Positions 44,035 through 52,498 of a DNA stretch of 64,000 nt are shown piece after piece. Below the pieces are notes generated by a model, which was given only the letters and a program-made list of their open reading frames with translations, was not told the origin of the DNA and did not search any database. Each line of letters begins with the position of its first letter. Within the stretch, counting starts at the first letter, position 1. The stretch covers positions 248,001-312,000 of the forward strand of contig NZ_JAPMIT010000002.1 of assembly GCF_026410545.1 (NCBI RefSeq), given 5' to 3'. The stretch comes from Microbacterium sp. STN6. GTDB lineage: Bacteria > Actinomycetota > Actinomycetes > Actinomycetales > Microbacteriaceae. Both the position numbers and the translations under genes were made by a program.

Positions 44035-44077
44035 GCGGCACGGCCGCCCGGCGCATGCGCCTGGGCGGCCGTGCCGC
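44035..44077. terminator. Strong hairpin after the HtrA-like gene
   Basis: A perfect 15-bp stem (GCGGCACGGCCGCCC with GGGCGGCCGTGCCGC) and 13-nt loop that is itself palindromic. No T tract follows, so it is either a non-canonical terminator or an mRNA 3' stabiliser. Confidence 0.6.
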
Positions 44078-44171
44078 ATCCGCTTGTCGAGGCGGTCGCG
44101 AGCCGGGCAGGCGCCGACGTCGAAACGTACCCGGCTGATAGGCTCGATCGATCAGCTCACGAGTGGACAAG

Positions 44172-45218
44172 ATGGCGACAGACCCTGACGAGAACTCGCT
44201 GCCCGGCGTCTCGTACATCATGCCTGTGCTCAACGAAGTCGCACACGTTCGCGCGGCAATCGACAGCCTGCTCGCGCAGGACTACGCGGGGCCGTTCGAG
44301 GTCACGGTCGCGCTCGGGCCGAGCGACGACGGCACGACCGAGCTGCTCGCCGAGATGAAGGCGGCCGACCCGCGCATCAGCGTCGTCGAGAACGCCGCGG
44401 GTTCGACGCCGGCCGGCCTGAACCTGGCAATCAACGCGTCGTCGCTTCCGGTGGTCGTGCGGGTCGACGCGCACTCGGTGCTGCCGGTCGATTACACGCG
44501 CATCGCCGTCGAGACCATGCTGCGAACCGGCGCCGACAACGTGGGCGGCATCATGGATGCGCAGGGCATCACGCCGTTCGAGCAGGCCGTCGCCCGCGCC
44601 TACGGCAGCCGCATCGGGCTCGGTGGCACCAAGCTGCACCTCGGCGGCGAAGAGGGGCCGGCCGAGACGGTCTACCTTGGCGTCTTCCGACGCGAGAGCC
44701 TCATGGCCGCCGGACTGTTCGACGAGGGCATCCGCCGCGGGCAGGATTGGGAGCTGAACCGCCGGATCCGCGAGAGCGGCGGCACCGTCTGGTTTACGCC
44801 GAGTTTGCAGGTCGTGTACCGACCCCGGCCGCGACTGCGCGATCTTGCGAAGCAGTTCTTCTCTACGGGGGTGTGGCGGGGCGAGTTGGCCCGGCGCTAT
44901 ACGACCTCCAACAGCATCCGCTATTTCGCGCCGCCCGTGCTGGTCGTCGCGCTCGTGCTCGGGCTGCTGTTCGGCATCGCGGGTGTCGCGCAGGCGCTCA
45001 CCGGGGCGGCGCCGTGGATGCTGCTCGGCTTCACGGTGCCGGCCGCGTACGTGATCGGCATCGTCGTCGCGACGCTGCTCGTCACGCGCGGGCTCGGGCC
45101 GCGCGCATCCGCCTGGTTTCTGATCGTGCTGCCCACCATTCACTTCTGCTGGGGTATCGGCTTCATTCTGGGTGCGCTCTCGCTCGCGCGCGACCTCGAG
45201 AACTACACGGGCCGGTAG
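44172..45218 (+). CDS. Family 2 glycosyltransferase with C-terminal membrane helices
   Basis: A 348-residue enzyme of the succinoglycan-type GT2 group. The GT-A domain has YIMPVLNEVAHVRAAIDSLL, the metal-binding VVRVDAHSVLP and GVFRRESLMAAGLFDEG, and the base-side RGQDWELNRRIRESGG. At least three C-terminal helices anchor it in the membrane. It probably adds a sugar in an envelope polymer pathway, in line with the glycerophosphotransferase and exporter genes downstream. The start is uncertain: ATG 44172 has homologue-like N-terminal length, and GTG 44163 would add three residues. A TAGGCT at 44139-44144 may be its -10. Confidence 0.85.
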   Translation: MATDPDENSLPGVSYIMPVLNEVAHVRAAIDSLLAQDYAGPFEVTVALGPSDDGTTELLAEMKAADPRISVVENAAGSTPAGLNLAINASSLPVVVRVDAHSVLPVDYTRIAVETMLRTGADNVGGIMDAQGITPFEQAVARAYGSRIGLGGTKLHLGGEEGPAETVYLGVFRRESLMAAGLFDEGIRRGQDWELNRRIRESGGTVWFTPSLQVVYRPRPRLRDLAKQFFSTGVWRGELARRYTTSNSIRYFAPPVLVVALVLGLLFGIAGVAQALTGAAPWMLLGFTVPAAYVIGIVVATLLVTRGLGPRASAWFLIVLPTIHFCWGIGFILGALSLARDLENYTGR

Positions 45219-45251
45219 TCCCGCTCGGCGTTCGATCGTTGAGGTCGCCCA

Positions 45252-45317
45252 CCGACAGTCGCGTGCGCCCCACCCGACAGTCGCGTGCGCCCCACCCGAC
45301 AGTCGCGTGCGCCCGAC
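45252..45317. repeat. Three tandem 22-bp repeats
   Basis: CCGACAGTCGCGTGCGCCCC-type units start at 45252, 45274 and 45296, with the last slightly changed. They lie in the convergent gap between the GT2 and glycerophosphotransferase genes. Confidence 0.8.
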
Positions 45318-45349
45318 CCACCCGATTCATCGACCGACGGCCAGCGAGA

Positions 45350-45395
45350 GGCCAAAAGTCGTCCTTATTCCGCTGGATGAGGGCACTTTTTGGCC
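45350..45395. terminator. Bidirectional terminator candidate
   Basis: Arms GGCCAAAAG and CTTTTTGGCC around a 27-nt loop between two convergent genes. The A/T tracts lie within the arms, so it could work on both strands. The long loop weakens the call. Confidence 0.4.
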
Positions 45396-45432
45396 TTTCG
45401 CGGTTGTTGGGCGAGGGCGTGGGGAACAGTCC

Positions 45433-48297
45433 TCAGCCCAGGTAGCCCTCGGCGAGCAGACGCCGCACCACGCGCTCGCCCGCGTGCCCGTCATCGCGCG
45501 GGTTGAACCGCGCGCGCCAGGCGGCGTAGCGCTCGGCGTACTGCTCGCGGTCGGCCTCGGGGCTCTGCACCCGGCGCACGAGTTCGGCGGGGTCATCGAT
45601 GACGGGTCCGGGCGCCACGGGCAGCAGGTCGAACGTGAAGCCGCGCAGCCGGTCGCGGTAGTGGTCGTAGTCCGGCACGAAGAAGTAGAGCGGCTTGCCG
45701 GTGACGGTGAAGTCGAACATGACCGAGGAGTAGTCGGTCACGAGAGCGTCGGCCACGAGGAACAGCTCGGAGATCTCGGGGTAGCTCGTCACGTCGATCA
45801 CGTTCTCGGCCACGACGTCGACCCCCGGGCGCAGCGTGCGCGAATGGCCGCGGATGAGCGTCACGTACCCCGGCCCCAGCTCGCGCGCGAACCGCGCCAC
45901 GTCGAGGTGATCCACGGTGCCGGGCCGGTCGTCGCGCCACGTCGGCGCGTACAGCACCACAGTCGTGCCGGGCGCGATGCCGAGGCGCTCGCGCACTGCA
46001 TCGCCGTCGCCGGTGAGTAGCACGTCGTCGCGCGGGTATCCCTCTTGCCAGATCGTCGAGCGGAACGCATACGCCTTGCGGAATATGCGCGCGCTGAAGT
46101 CGTTCTGCGCGAGCATGAGATCCCAGCGGGCTTGCTCCCGGAACGTCGCCAGCGCCGCGCGCGGGCGCAATCCGCTGCGCATCAGGGCGAGACGCTTCAG
46201 GGGCGTGCCGTGCCACGTCTGCAGCACGTTCTGGCCGCGATGCTTGCGATACCGCTTGCGCAGCCAGTCGTTGACCACCAACAGCCGTGCTTGTGCCCGT
46301 GCCTGCCACCACTCGGCGCTGCCCTCGATCACGCGCACGGCGCCCTCGGGTACCTCCACGGATGCGTCGGTCACCGCCCAGTATCGCGTCACCTCGGGCC
46401 GCGCTGCGGCAAGCGCCCGGTCGATGCCCCGCGGGTTGCACGACGCGTTCTGCCCGAAGAAGCTCTCAAGGAAAACCGCGTTCTCGACAGGCGCGCTCGA
46501 GCGCCGGTACTCCGCAGCGAGGCGCTTCTGCGCCGCCGCACCATGATCCTCATCCCTCAGCGGCGCCGCGATCTTCAGCGTCACGCCATTGCTGCCGGCC
46601 GCAACCGTGAGTCGAAAGAGTTCGGGGTAAAGCGCGGGCTGTGGCAGCTCCGCCGCTACCCGCACGTCGATGAGGCGTTCGTCTTCGTTGAGGATGCGCA
46701 CCAGGTATTCATCCGCCGGCGGTGGCAGAAGCGGCCCCCGCCACCGAGACGACAGCAGCGGCACGCGCGCGCTCCAGCGCTCGCTCGCGAGCTCGAGATC
46801 GATCTCGCCCTCGAGGCGGCGGCGGGAACCCGCGATGCACAGCGACCGGGGGATCTCGGCGCCGAGCGTTCCCGCCAGCTCAAGCACGGGCGAGTCGCCA
46901 CCGGTGATGCGGAGTTCGTCGATCGTCGTCTGCGCGACGGCGGCGCGGCCGGGCGGCGGCGCCGCGGCATCCGTTGTCGCAGGCTGAGGCGCGCGGTGCG
47001 TCGTCGCGCCGCCTTCCCTGCGCGACCTCAGCGCGAATGCCGGCGGCTCGCCCGCGAGTCGGCGCAGCACCTCGCCGTACACGCGTTCGGTATTGCGCCC
47101 GTCGTGCCACGCATGGAACCAGCGCGCCAGCCACTCGGCGTGGCCGACGAGACGGGCGTGGGTGGCGGCATCCGTATCGTTGGCCTCGAGAAGCTCGACA
47201 AGGTCGGCCCAGGTAGTCACCTCGGTGCCGCCGCTGAAGTTCTCGTATGGTTCGTAGACGCCGCGCCGGCCCGTGTACTGGCGAATGTCGGGGGCGAGAA
47301 AGAGAATCTCGCCGCCGACGAGCGCGTAGTCGAACGCGATCGACGAGTAGTCGGTGATGAGCGTGTCGACGGCGGGCAGCAGCGGCGTGATGTCGCCTAC
47401 GAGGTCCGCGCCCAGGAACAGCACGCGGTCGCTGAGGTGGGCGCCCTCGGCATAGTTGCCGGCGCCAAGCGGATGCGAGCGGATCAGCAGCAGCGCGTCG
47501 GCCGCCTCGAGGTAGGCGGCGATGCGCATCCAGTCGTCACGGCTCGGGATGGAGGGGTCAACCCCGCCGTCACGCCACGTCGGAGCGTAGAGAAGGATGC
47601 GCGTGGTGCGCGCCCGCTCGTCTGACGTGAGTGTCGCCACCTGGTCGCGCGCTCGGGCGCGGCGCTCGTCTTCCGGGCCGGCGAGCAGGACGTCGTCGCG
47701 CGGGTCGCCCGTGACCGCGATCTGCTCGTTCGTCAGCGCGAATCCGCTGCGAATGCGCTCGCCCGAACGCTCCGACGCGACCGCGAAGAGGCCGATGCCG
47801 CGCCCCGAGCGCTCGTACGCCGCCCGGATCGCTCGCCGGGCCGCGCCGAATCGCGACACGATCGGCACTCGCATGGCCTCGGGCGAGTCGATGTGCACTC
47901 GTTTGAACGGGATGCCGTGCCACAGCTGCACCACGAACGCGCCGCTTGTGCCGAACCGGTTGACGTCGCCGAACCCGTGCGTCACCACGATCACCTGTGC
48001 GCGCAGCGTCTGTCGAAAGCCGCGCCAGCTGCCTCGAGGAACGGATGCGATGCCGCGTGCGCGGGCATCGGCAGCGTCGCGTTCGCTTCGCGCAAGCCAG
48101 ACGAGCTTCAGCGACGGGTCGGCCTCACGCGCGAACTCGGCGAGTGCGAGCGCGCCCTCGCCGACGCCCGTGCCTGAGCCGAAGGCCCACAGCCCGGCCT
48201 GGCGCGGCACGACGCTGCTGGCGAGCCGGCCGAGCGCGTAGAGGGGGAGTGCCGCGATCTTGCGGAGGTTTCCCATGGCAAACGTGAAGCGTGGCAC
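45433..48297 (-). CDS. Double-domain CDP-glycerol glycerophosphotransferase family protein
   Basis: A 954-residue protein in which two TagF-like catalytic domains are joined. The N-terminal copy has LWHGIPFKR (about 125-133), ILLYAPTWRD, LIRSHPL and LITDYSSIAFD (315). A linker of about 200 residues follows, likely beta-rich. The C-terminal copy has TWHGTPLKR (695), VLYAPTWRDD, LIRGHSRT and VTDYSSVMFD (854). Both copies keep the His of WHG and of RxH. It should transfer glycerol-phosphate or another polyol-phosphate in teichoic-acid-like polymer synthesis. The start GTG 48297 is set by TACTGT 7 nt upstream. Confidence 0.88.
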   Translation of the reverse strand: MPRFTFAMGNLRKIAALPLYALGRLASSVVPRQAGLWAFGSGTGVGEGALALAEFAREADPSLKLVWLARSERDAADARARGIASVPRGSWRGFRQTLRAQVIVVTHGFGDVNRFGTSGAFVVQLWHGIPFKRVHIDSPEAMRVPIVSRFGAARRAIRAAYERSGRGIGLFAVASERSGERIRSGFALTNEQIAVTGDPRDDVLLAGPEDERRARARDQVATLTSDERARTTRILLYAPTWRDGGVDPSIPSRDDWMRIAAYLEAADALLLIRSHPLGAGNYAEGAHLSDRVLFLGADLVGDITPLLPAVDTLITDYSSIAFDYALVGGEILFLAPDIRQYTGRRGVYEPYENFSGGTEVTTWADLVELLEANDTDAATHARLVGHAEWLARWFHAWHDGRNTERVYGEVLRRLAGEPPAFALRSRREGGATTHRAPQPATTDAAAPPPGRAAVAQTTIDELRITGGDSPVLELAGTLGAEIPRSLCIAGSRRRLEGEIDLELASERWSARVPLLSSRWRGPLLPPPADEYLVRILNEDERLIDVRVAAELPQPALYPELFRLTVAAGSNGVTLKIAAPLRDEDHGAAAQKRLAAEYRRSSAPVENAVFLESFFGQNASCNPRGIDRALAAARPEVTRYWAVTDASVEVPEGAVRVIEGSAEWWQARAQARLLVVNDWLRKRYRKHRGQNVLQTWHGTPLKRLALMRSGLRPRAALATFREQARWDLMLAQNDFSARIFRKAYAFRSTIWQEGYPRDDVLLTGDGDAVRERLGIAPGTTVVLYAPTWRDDRPGTVDHLDVARFARELGPGYVTLIRGHSRTLRPGVDVVAENVIDVTSYPEISELFLVADALVTDYSSVMFDFTVTGKPLYFFVPDYDHYRDRLRGFTFDLLPVAPGPVIDDPAELVRRVQSPEADREQYAERYAAWRARFNPRDDGHAGERVVRRLLAEGYLG

Positions 48298-48304
48298 GGC
48301 TCAC

Positions 48305-48310
48305 ACAGTA
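48305..48310 (-). promoter_or_regulatory. -10 element of a leaderless promoter
   Basis: On the minus strand TACTGT, 7 nt, then the GTG at 48297. The promoter overlaps the stop of the EcsC-like gene at 48311. Confidence 0.5.
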
Positions 48311-49150
48311 TCAGCGGTTGCCGTCGTCGCCTTGCCCGAGCACGTGCTCGGGGATGGGCACGCTCATGGAGGCGTCAAGGCGAGACTTCTCACGCACTTT
48401 CACGGTGCGCGCCTTCGCGTCGAGAGCGGGGGAGAATGTCTCGGGCGGCGGCCCGAACGCGAGCCGCGAGTTGTGCACTACCCGGCGACCCACCATGTGG
48501 TTGCCTGCGCCGCCGATCACGGCCCCGATGCCGAAGGGCACGGCCCGCCCGATGATTCCAGCGCCCCCGCGCACGGCGAACTGCCGCACGAAGGCCTTCT
48601 TGAGCCGGTCGACGAGCGGCCCGACGACGGCGCTCGGCAGGCTCGACGTGATGATCTCGCCCCAGTACGTACGCCGGTCTGCGCCGGCGCCCGTGACCTG
48701 CCCGGCCAACTGTCGCACGAGCCCCGAGCCTTCCCGCCCCAGCATCATTGCGAGAACGAGCGCCCGCGCCCGCTCGGGATCGTCGACGGCGATGCCGTGC
48801 AGTTCGCTCAGCGATTGGGCGTACAGCGCCGTGGTCTCGAGAAACGCCACCGTCTCGACGCCCGAGAGCGTCAGCGCGGTCGCGGTGCCGATGGCGGGAA
48901 TGACGGCGGTCGCGCCAACGGCGGCACCGCTCGTCGTCACGGTCGTGAGGTAACGGCGCTCCAGCGACGCGGCCAACTGCTGGGGCGTCGCATCCGGGTG
49001 GTGTTTACGGATGCTGCGCAGATGCGCCAGCACGACGGGTCGCTGTACCGCGAGCGCCCTGTCGATGACGCGAACGAAGCCGGGCGGAAGCGCCCCGCCG
49101 CGCGGCGTACCCCCGGTCTCCGACACGATCGGTTTGCTCTTCCTGCCCAC
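48311..49150 (-). CDS. EcsC-like protein
   Basis: A 279-residue protein with glycine-rich hydrophobic stretches (SGAAVGATAVIPAIGTATAL and AVPFGIGAVIGGAGNHMVGR) that frame a helical core containing LSELHGIAVDDPERARAL. This layout resembles the EcsC family, whose function is unclear. It may associate with the membrane. The start GTG at 49150 follows TAGACT by 7 nt; the upstream extension of the frame to 49255 is rejected. It sits between the glycerophosphotransferase gene and the toxin-antitoxin pair. Confidence 0.6.
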   Translation of the reverse strand: MGRKSKPIVSETGGTPRGGALPPGFVRVIDRALAVQRPVVLAHLRSIRKHHPDATPQQLAASLERRYLTTVTTSGAAVGATAVIPAIGTATALTLSGVETVAFLETTALYAQSLSELHGIAVDDPERARALVLAMMLGREGSGLVRQLAGQVTGAGADRRTYWGEIITSSLPSAVVGPLVDRLKKAFVRQFAVRGGAGIIGRAVPFGIGAVIGGAGNHMVGRRVVHNSRLAFGPPPETFSPALDAKARTVKVREKSRLDASMSVPIPEHVLGQGDDGNR

Positions 49151-49157
49151 GGCGACG

Positions 49158-49163
49158 AGTCTA
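49158..49163 (-). promoter_or_regulatory. -10 element of a leaderless promoter
   Basis: On the minus strand TAGACT, 7 nt, then the GTG at 49150. Confidence 0.5.
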
Positions 49164-49271
49164 CGTCGGCCACCCGTTTCGAGCAGACCGACCTCGCAGG
49201 GTGACGGTTTCGCGTAGCAGCAGTCGCGAAATTGCGAAACCGCCATCGGACCCAAAGGGGTGGGAAGCGGG

Positions 49272-49277
49272 TAGCAT
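49272..49277 (+). promoter_or_regulatory. -10 element of a leaderless promoter
   Basis: TAGCAT, 7 nt, then the ATG at 49285. Confidence 0.5.
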
Positions 49278-49284
49278 TGCTGGT

Positions 49285-49509
49285 ATGAAGATTAGCGTCA
49301 GCCTCTCTGAAGAGGACGTCGAGTTTCTCGATCGGGAGGCGCTCTCTGGCGTGTATGGGTCCCGCTCGGCGGCCGTCCAAGCGGCGCTCCGATTGTTAAG
49401 GGAGAGCCAACTGGGCGATGCATACGCACAGGCTTTCGCGGAGTGGGAGGACTCTGACGATTCCGAATGGGAGCGCACCGTCGGCGACGGAATCGTCTCG
49501 CGCTCGTGA
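49285..49509 (+). CDS. Ribbon-helix-helix antitoxin
   Basis: A 74-residue antitoxin. The N-terminal ribbon-helix-helix (KISVSLSEEDVEFLDREAL, then SRSAAVQAALRLLRES) binds DNA. The acidic C-terminus (EWEDSDDSEWERTV) would wrap and neutralise the toxin. Its stop overlaps the toxin start (GTGA), the classical arrangement for type II systems. It probably autoregulates the pair. Confidence 0.85.
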   Translation: MKISVSLSEEDVEFLDREALSGVYGSRSAAVQAALRLLRESQLGDAYAQAFAEWEDSDDSEWERTVGDGIVSRS

Positions 49510-49886
49510 GCGGTGCCACGCCGCTGGCGAACGCCATACTTCGGCGCGGCCAGATTGTTCTCGTTGAGCTTGACCCAGCAGTCGGATCCGAGCAGGGGAA
49601 GGTGAGACCAGCCGTTATCGTCGGAAACAATGCGGCCAATGGTCAGGCGAGCAGATCGGGACGCGGAGTGATCACGATTGCCCCCATCACCTCGAACACG
49701 AAGACAGTCCATGCGTTCCAGGTGCTCGTCGGCGGCCAGGAGACAGGCTTGGCGGTCGAATCGAAAGTGCAGGCAGAACAGGTGCGTTCGATTTCCGTGT
49801 CTCGGATCGTGCGCCCTCTGGGCTGGGTTAGTGCCGAACAGATGCGTGATGTGGACGACGCGTTGCGTCTGCACCTCTCGCTTTAG
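49506..49886 (+). CDS. MazF/PemK-type toxin
   Basis: A 126-residue endoribonuclease toxin. The family pattern is clear: LRRGQIVLVELDPAVGSEQG, then KVRPAVIVGNNAAN with the conserved Arg, ITIAPITSNTK, and VQAEQVRSISVSRI. It cleaves mRNA when free of the antitoxin. The GTG start overlaps the antitoxin stop. Its own stop abuts the convergent ABC ATPase stop with no spacing, so the pair was inserted tightly into the envelope locus. Confidence 0.9.
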   Translation: MSGATPLANAILRRGQIVLVELDPAVGSEQGKVRPAVIVGNNAANGQASRSGRGVITIAPITSNTKTVHAFQVLVGGQETGLAVESKVQAEQVRSISVSRIVRPLGWVSAEQMRDVDDALRLHLSL

Positions 49887-50627
49887 CTACGCCCCGTAGT
49901 CCTTGTCGTACGCCGCGAGCACGTCGGCGATCGGGCCGTCGAGCACGAGCTTGCCCTTGTCCAGGTACAGGCCGCGGGTGCAGAAGCGCCGCAGGTCGCG
50001 TTCGTTGTGCGAGACGAAGAACAGGGTGCGACCGTTCGCGAGCATCTCTTCGATACGGCGGTAGCACTTCTCCCGGAATGCCCTGTCGCCGACCGCGAGC
50101 ACTTCGTCAACGAGAACGACGGGCTCCTCGAGGCGTGAGATCACCGAGAACGCGATGCGCACCTTCATGCCGCTCGACAGGTGCTTGTACGGCGTGTCGA
50201 CGAAGTCCCTGATCTCAGCGAAGTCGATGATCTCGTCGAACCGATCATCGATCTCGCGCCGGTTCATACCGTGCAGCCCGGCCGTGAGGTAGACGTTGTC
50301 GCGCACGGTCAGGTCGTCCACAAACCCGCCGGTGATCTCGATGAGTGGTGCGACGCCCTCGCCCACCCGCACGCTGCCCTCGTCGGGAATCAGCACGCCC
50401 GCAACGAGCTTCAGCAGCGTCGACTTGCCCTGACCGTTGCGCCCGACAACCCCGATCGCCTCGCCCTGCTGCACCGTGAAGCCCACGTGACGCATCGCCC
50501 AGAACTCGTCGGGCCTGCTGCGGCGGTTGCGCGACGAGAACAAGTCTTTGAAGCTGCGCCCGCGCCCGCGATTCCGTCGAAAGCGGATGCCGGCATCCGT
50601 AACCGTGATGACAGGAGTCGCTGGCAT
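49887..50627 (-). CDS. ABC polymer exporter, ATP-binding subunit (TagH/Wzt type)
   Basis: A 246-residue ATPase with Walker A GVVGRNGQGKSTLLKL, the Q-loop region PLIEITGGF, signature LSSGMKVRIAFS, Walker B PVVLVDEVLAVGD and the H-loop FVSHNERDL. The RNRRSRPDEFWAMRHVGF N-terminus and the lack of a C-terminal carbohydrate-binding domain are like TagH. Its start overlaps the permease stop (TGATG). It should power the export of a lipid-linked polymer to the cell surface. Confidence 0.92.
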   Translation of the reverse strand: MPATPVITVTDAGIRFRRNRGRGRSFKDLFSSRNRRSRPDEFWAMRHVGFTVQQGEAIGVVGRNGQGKSTLLKLVAGVLIPDEGSVRVGEGVAPLIEITGGFVDDLTVRDNVYLTAGLHGMNRREIDDRFDEIIDFAEIRDFVDTPYKHLSSGMKVRIAFSVISRLEEPVVLVDEVLAVGDRAFREKCYRRIEEMLANGRTLFFVSHNERDLRRFCTRGLYLDKGKLVLDGPIADVLAAYDKDYGA

Positions 50628-51430
50628 CAGATCTCCTTCAGCACGGCGCGCTCAGTACGCGCGAACACGGCGATGCCGATGACGAGAATCACAGCAGTCA
50701 TGCCGATCGCCACGCCGACGGTCGGCCAATGCAGCGCCTGCGGAAAGAACGGTGCCCGGTAGAGGCTGAAAATGCCGTTGAGCGGGTTGAACATGGTGAG
50801 CTTGTGAAAGCCCCCTGGAACGTCGTTGGCCGCATAGATGATGGGCGTGCCGTAGAACATGAGCCGCAGAATGAGCTTGACGGCGCGCTCGAGGTCGCGG
50901 AAGAAGACCACGAGCGGTGCGACGATGAACCCGAGCCCGACGGTGAGCGCGATCTGCAGCACGATGGCCAGAGGGTAGAACAGCAGCGCGTCCCAGCTCA
51001 CCGGCGCCCCGAACGCGATGGCGAAAATCGCGAGCACGGGAAGCGAAGCCACGTATTCGATGCCCTTCGAGAGCACGATGCGGTTCACCCAGATCGTGCG
51101 AGGGATCGTCGTGGAGCGAACCAGCTTGGCCTCGCGCAGGTACGCCCGGCAGCTGTCAGAGATGGAGCCGTTGAACCACACCCACGGCAGCATCGCCGAG
51201 AGCAGGAACACGATGTACGGGTTCTCGCCCACGCCGCCGCGATGGAAGATGTAGACGAAGACGAAGAAGTAGATGGCCGCCATCAGCAGCGGGTCGAGAA
51301 TGGACCACAGGTAGCCCAGCGCGCTCGTCGCGTACCGAACTCGAAGGTCGCGCTTGGTCAGCAGCCACAGCGAGTGCCGGTACCGCTGGAACGGCGTTCG
51401 CGGTTGCGGCTTGGCCTCGGCAGTGGTCAC
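50627..51430 (-). CDS. ABC polymer exporter, permease subunit (TagG/Wzm type)
   Basis: A 267-residue ABC-2 permease with six helices. Typical positions are RDLRVRYATSALGYLWSILDPL near the start and VVFFRDLERAVKLILRLMFYGTPIIY in the middle, the conserved block of TagG/Wzm. It pairs with the ATPase immediately downstream. The start GTG at 51430 follows TACGAT by 7 nt. It is part of the teichoic-acid-like export system. Confidence 0.9.
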   Translation of the reverse strand: MTTAEAKPQPRTPFQRYRHSLWLLTKRDLRVRYATSALGYLWSILDPLLMAAIYFFVFVYIFHRGGVGENPYIVFLLSAMLPWVWFNGSISDSCRAYLREAKLVRSTTIPRTIWVNRIVLSKGIEYVASLPVLAIFAIAFGAPVSWDALLFYPLAIVLQIALTVGLGFIVAPLVVFFRDLERAVKLILRLMFYGTPIIYAANDVPGGFHKLTMFNPLNGIFSLYRAPFFPQALHWPTVGVAIGMTAVILVIGIAVFARTERAVLKEI

Positions 51431-51437
51431 AGGCTCT

Positions 51438-51443
51438 ATCGTA
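51438..51443 (-). promoter_or_regulatory. -10 element of a leaderless promoter
   Basis: On the minus strand TACGAT, 7 nt, then the GTG at 51430. Confidence 0.45.
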
Positions 51444-51545
51444 TGGGGCGCGCGCGAACGCGACTGAGCGTTTGCCGCGCGTCAGGTAGACAGCACAAAA
51501 AGGGCAGCGGATGCGGCCGCCGGCTCACGCCGGCGACCGTTCGCG

Positions 51546-52238
51546 CTACACGTAGAGGTTGGCGCGCTCCAGGTCTTCCGCGAAGTCGACCTCGACCGCG
51601 TACAGGTCGGAGATGTCGACCGGCTCGACCAGGATGCGGTTCTGCTCGATCGCGAGCTCGATGCCGCGCTCGAAGTAATCCTGCGCCTCGCAGCGGTGCA
51701 GCTGGCGCAGAAGCGCAGCCTTGTCGCGGCTGGAGATGTAGTTGATGCCCACGGCCTCGCCCAGACCGCCCTTGACGGTCTTCGAGATCTCGTTGATGTA
51801 GCCCTCGGCACCGGTGGTGTACTTGACCTCTTCGTCAGAGACCGAGGAGGTGTTGACCGTGACAAAGGACTGGTCGCGCGCCACCATGGCGGCCGCGCGG
51901 TCGAGCACGGCGGGGTCGAATACGACGTCACCGTTCATCCACAGAACGCCGCCGTTGCTGGAGGCCTGCAGGGCGCGCATGAGGCTCTTGGACGTGTTGG
52001 TCTGGTCGTACTGCTCGTTGTAGACATAGCTGGCGTCGGGGAACGACTCGATGATGTACTCGAGCTTGTAGCCGACAACGATCGTGACCTTGGCAGCCTT
52101 GCCGAAGGCGTGGTGGATGTTGTCGAACTGCTGCTGCATGATCGTGCGGCCGTCGTTCAGTTCGGTGAGCGACTTCGGAAGTGAGCGGCCCAGACGGCTG
52201 CCCATACCTGCGGCCAGAATCACAATCTGCGTGGTCAT
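51546..52238 (-). CDS. Nucleotidyltransferase (sugar- or choline-phosphate type)
   Basis: A 230-residue NTP transferase. The nucleotide loop is VILAAGMGSRLGRSLPKSL with the conserved Arg and Lys. The metal-binding Asp is in LWMNGDVVFD, and the C-terminal EPVDISDLYAVEVDFAEDLE supplies the second. It resembles LicC-type and RmlA-like enzymes that activate a sugar or polyol phosphate for polymer synthesis. Context next to the exporter genes suggests it makes a donor for that polymer. The ATG at 52238 has an excellent ribosome site (AAGGAG). It stands 115 nt upstream of the permease gene start. Confidence 0.85.
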   Translation of the reverse strand: MTTQIVILAAGMGSRLGRSLPKSLTELNDGRTIMQQQFDNIHHAFGKAAKVTIVVGYKLEYIIESFPDASYVYNEQYDQTNTSKSLMRALQASSNGGVLWMNGDVVFDPAVLDRAAAMVARDQSFVTVNTSSVSDEEVKYTTGAEGYINEISKTVKGGLGEAVGINYISSRDKAALLRQLHRCEAQDYFERGIELAIEQNRILVEPVDISDLYAVEVDFAEDLERANLYV

Positions 52239-52486
52239 AATCTTCTCCTTGACGTGTGGTGCTCGCGACGAAGAGTTCTGTCGATTCCCGCGGCGATCAG
52301 CCCGATTGGGCGCGCACCCGTACTTAAGACACCCCGTTATGCCGCTTTCAGCGTAACCGGGGAGAGGGCCGTCGGGGAGGGCCGTCAGGCTCATGTTGTG
52401 GGATCGTGATCATCCTCACGGCGTACTCAAAGGTAGGAATTCGCCGTATTGAGTCGTTGGCGCAGGCGACCGTCTGACCATCTTGA
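52239..52486. other. Intergenic region, nothing recognised
   Basis: It separates the divergent nucleotidyltransferase and H1-tailed ABC genes. A short direct repeat (GGGGAGGGCCGTC-like, near 52360-52385) is the only notable feature. Confidence 0.4.
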
Positions 52487-52492
52487 TACGTT
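52487..52492 (+). promoter_or_regulatory. -10 element of a leaderless promoter
   Basis: TACGTT, 6 nt, then the GTG at 52499. Confidence 0.5.
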
Positions 52493-52498
52493 ATCGGG

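Noticed and set aside
46045-47625. Open frame of 526 codons on the plus strand
   Set aside because: Antisense to the double TagF-type gene; its Arg/Ala-rich composition has no domain.
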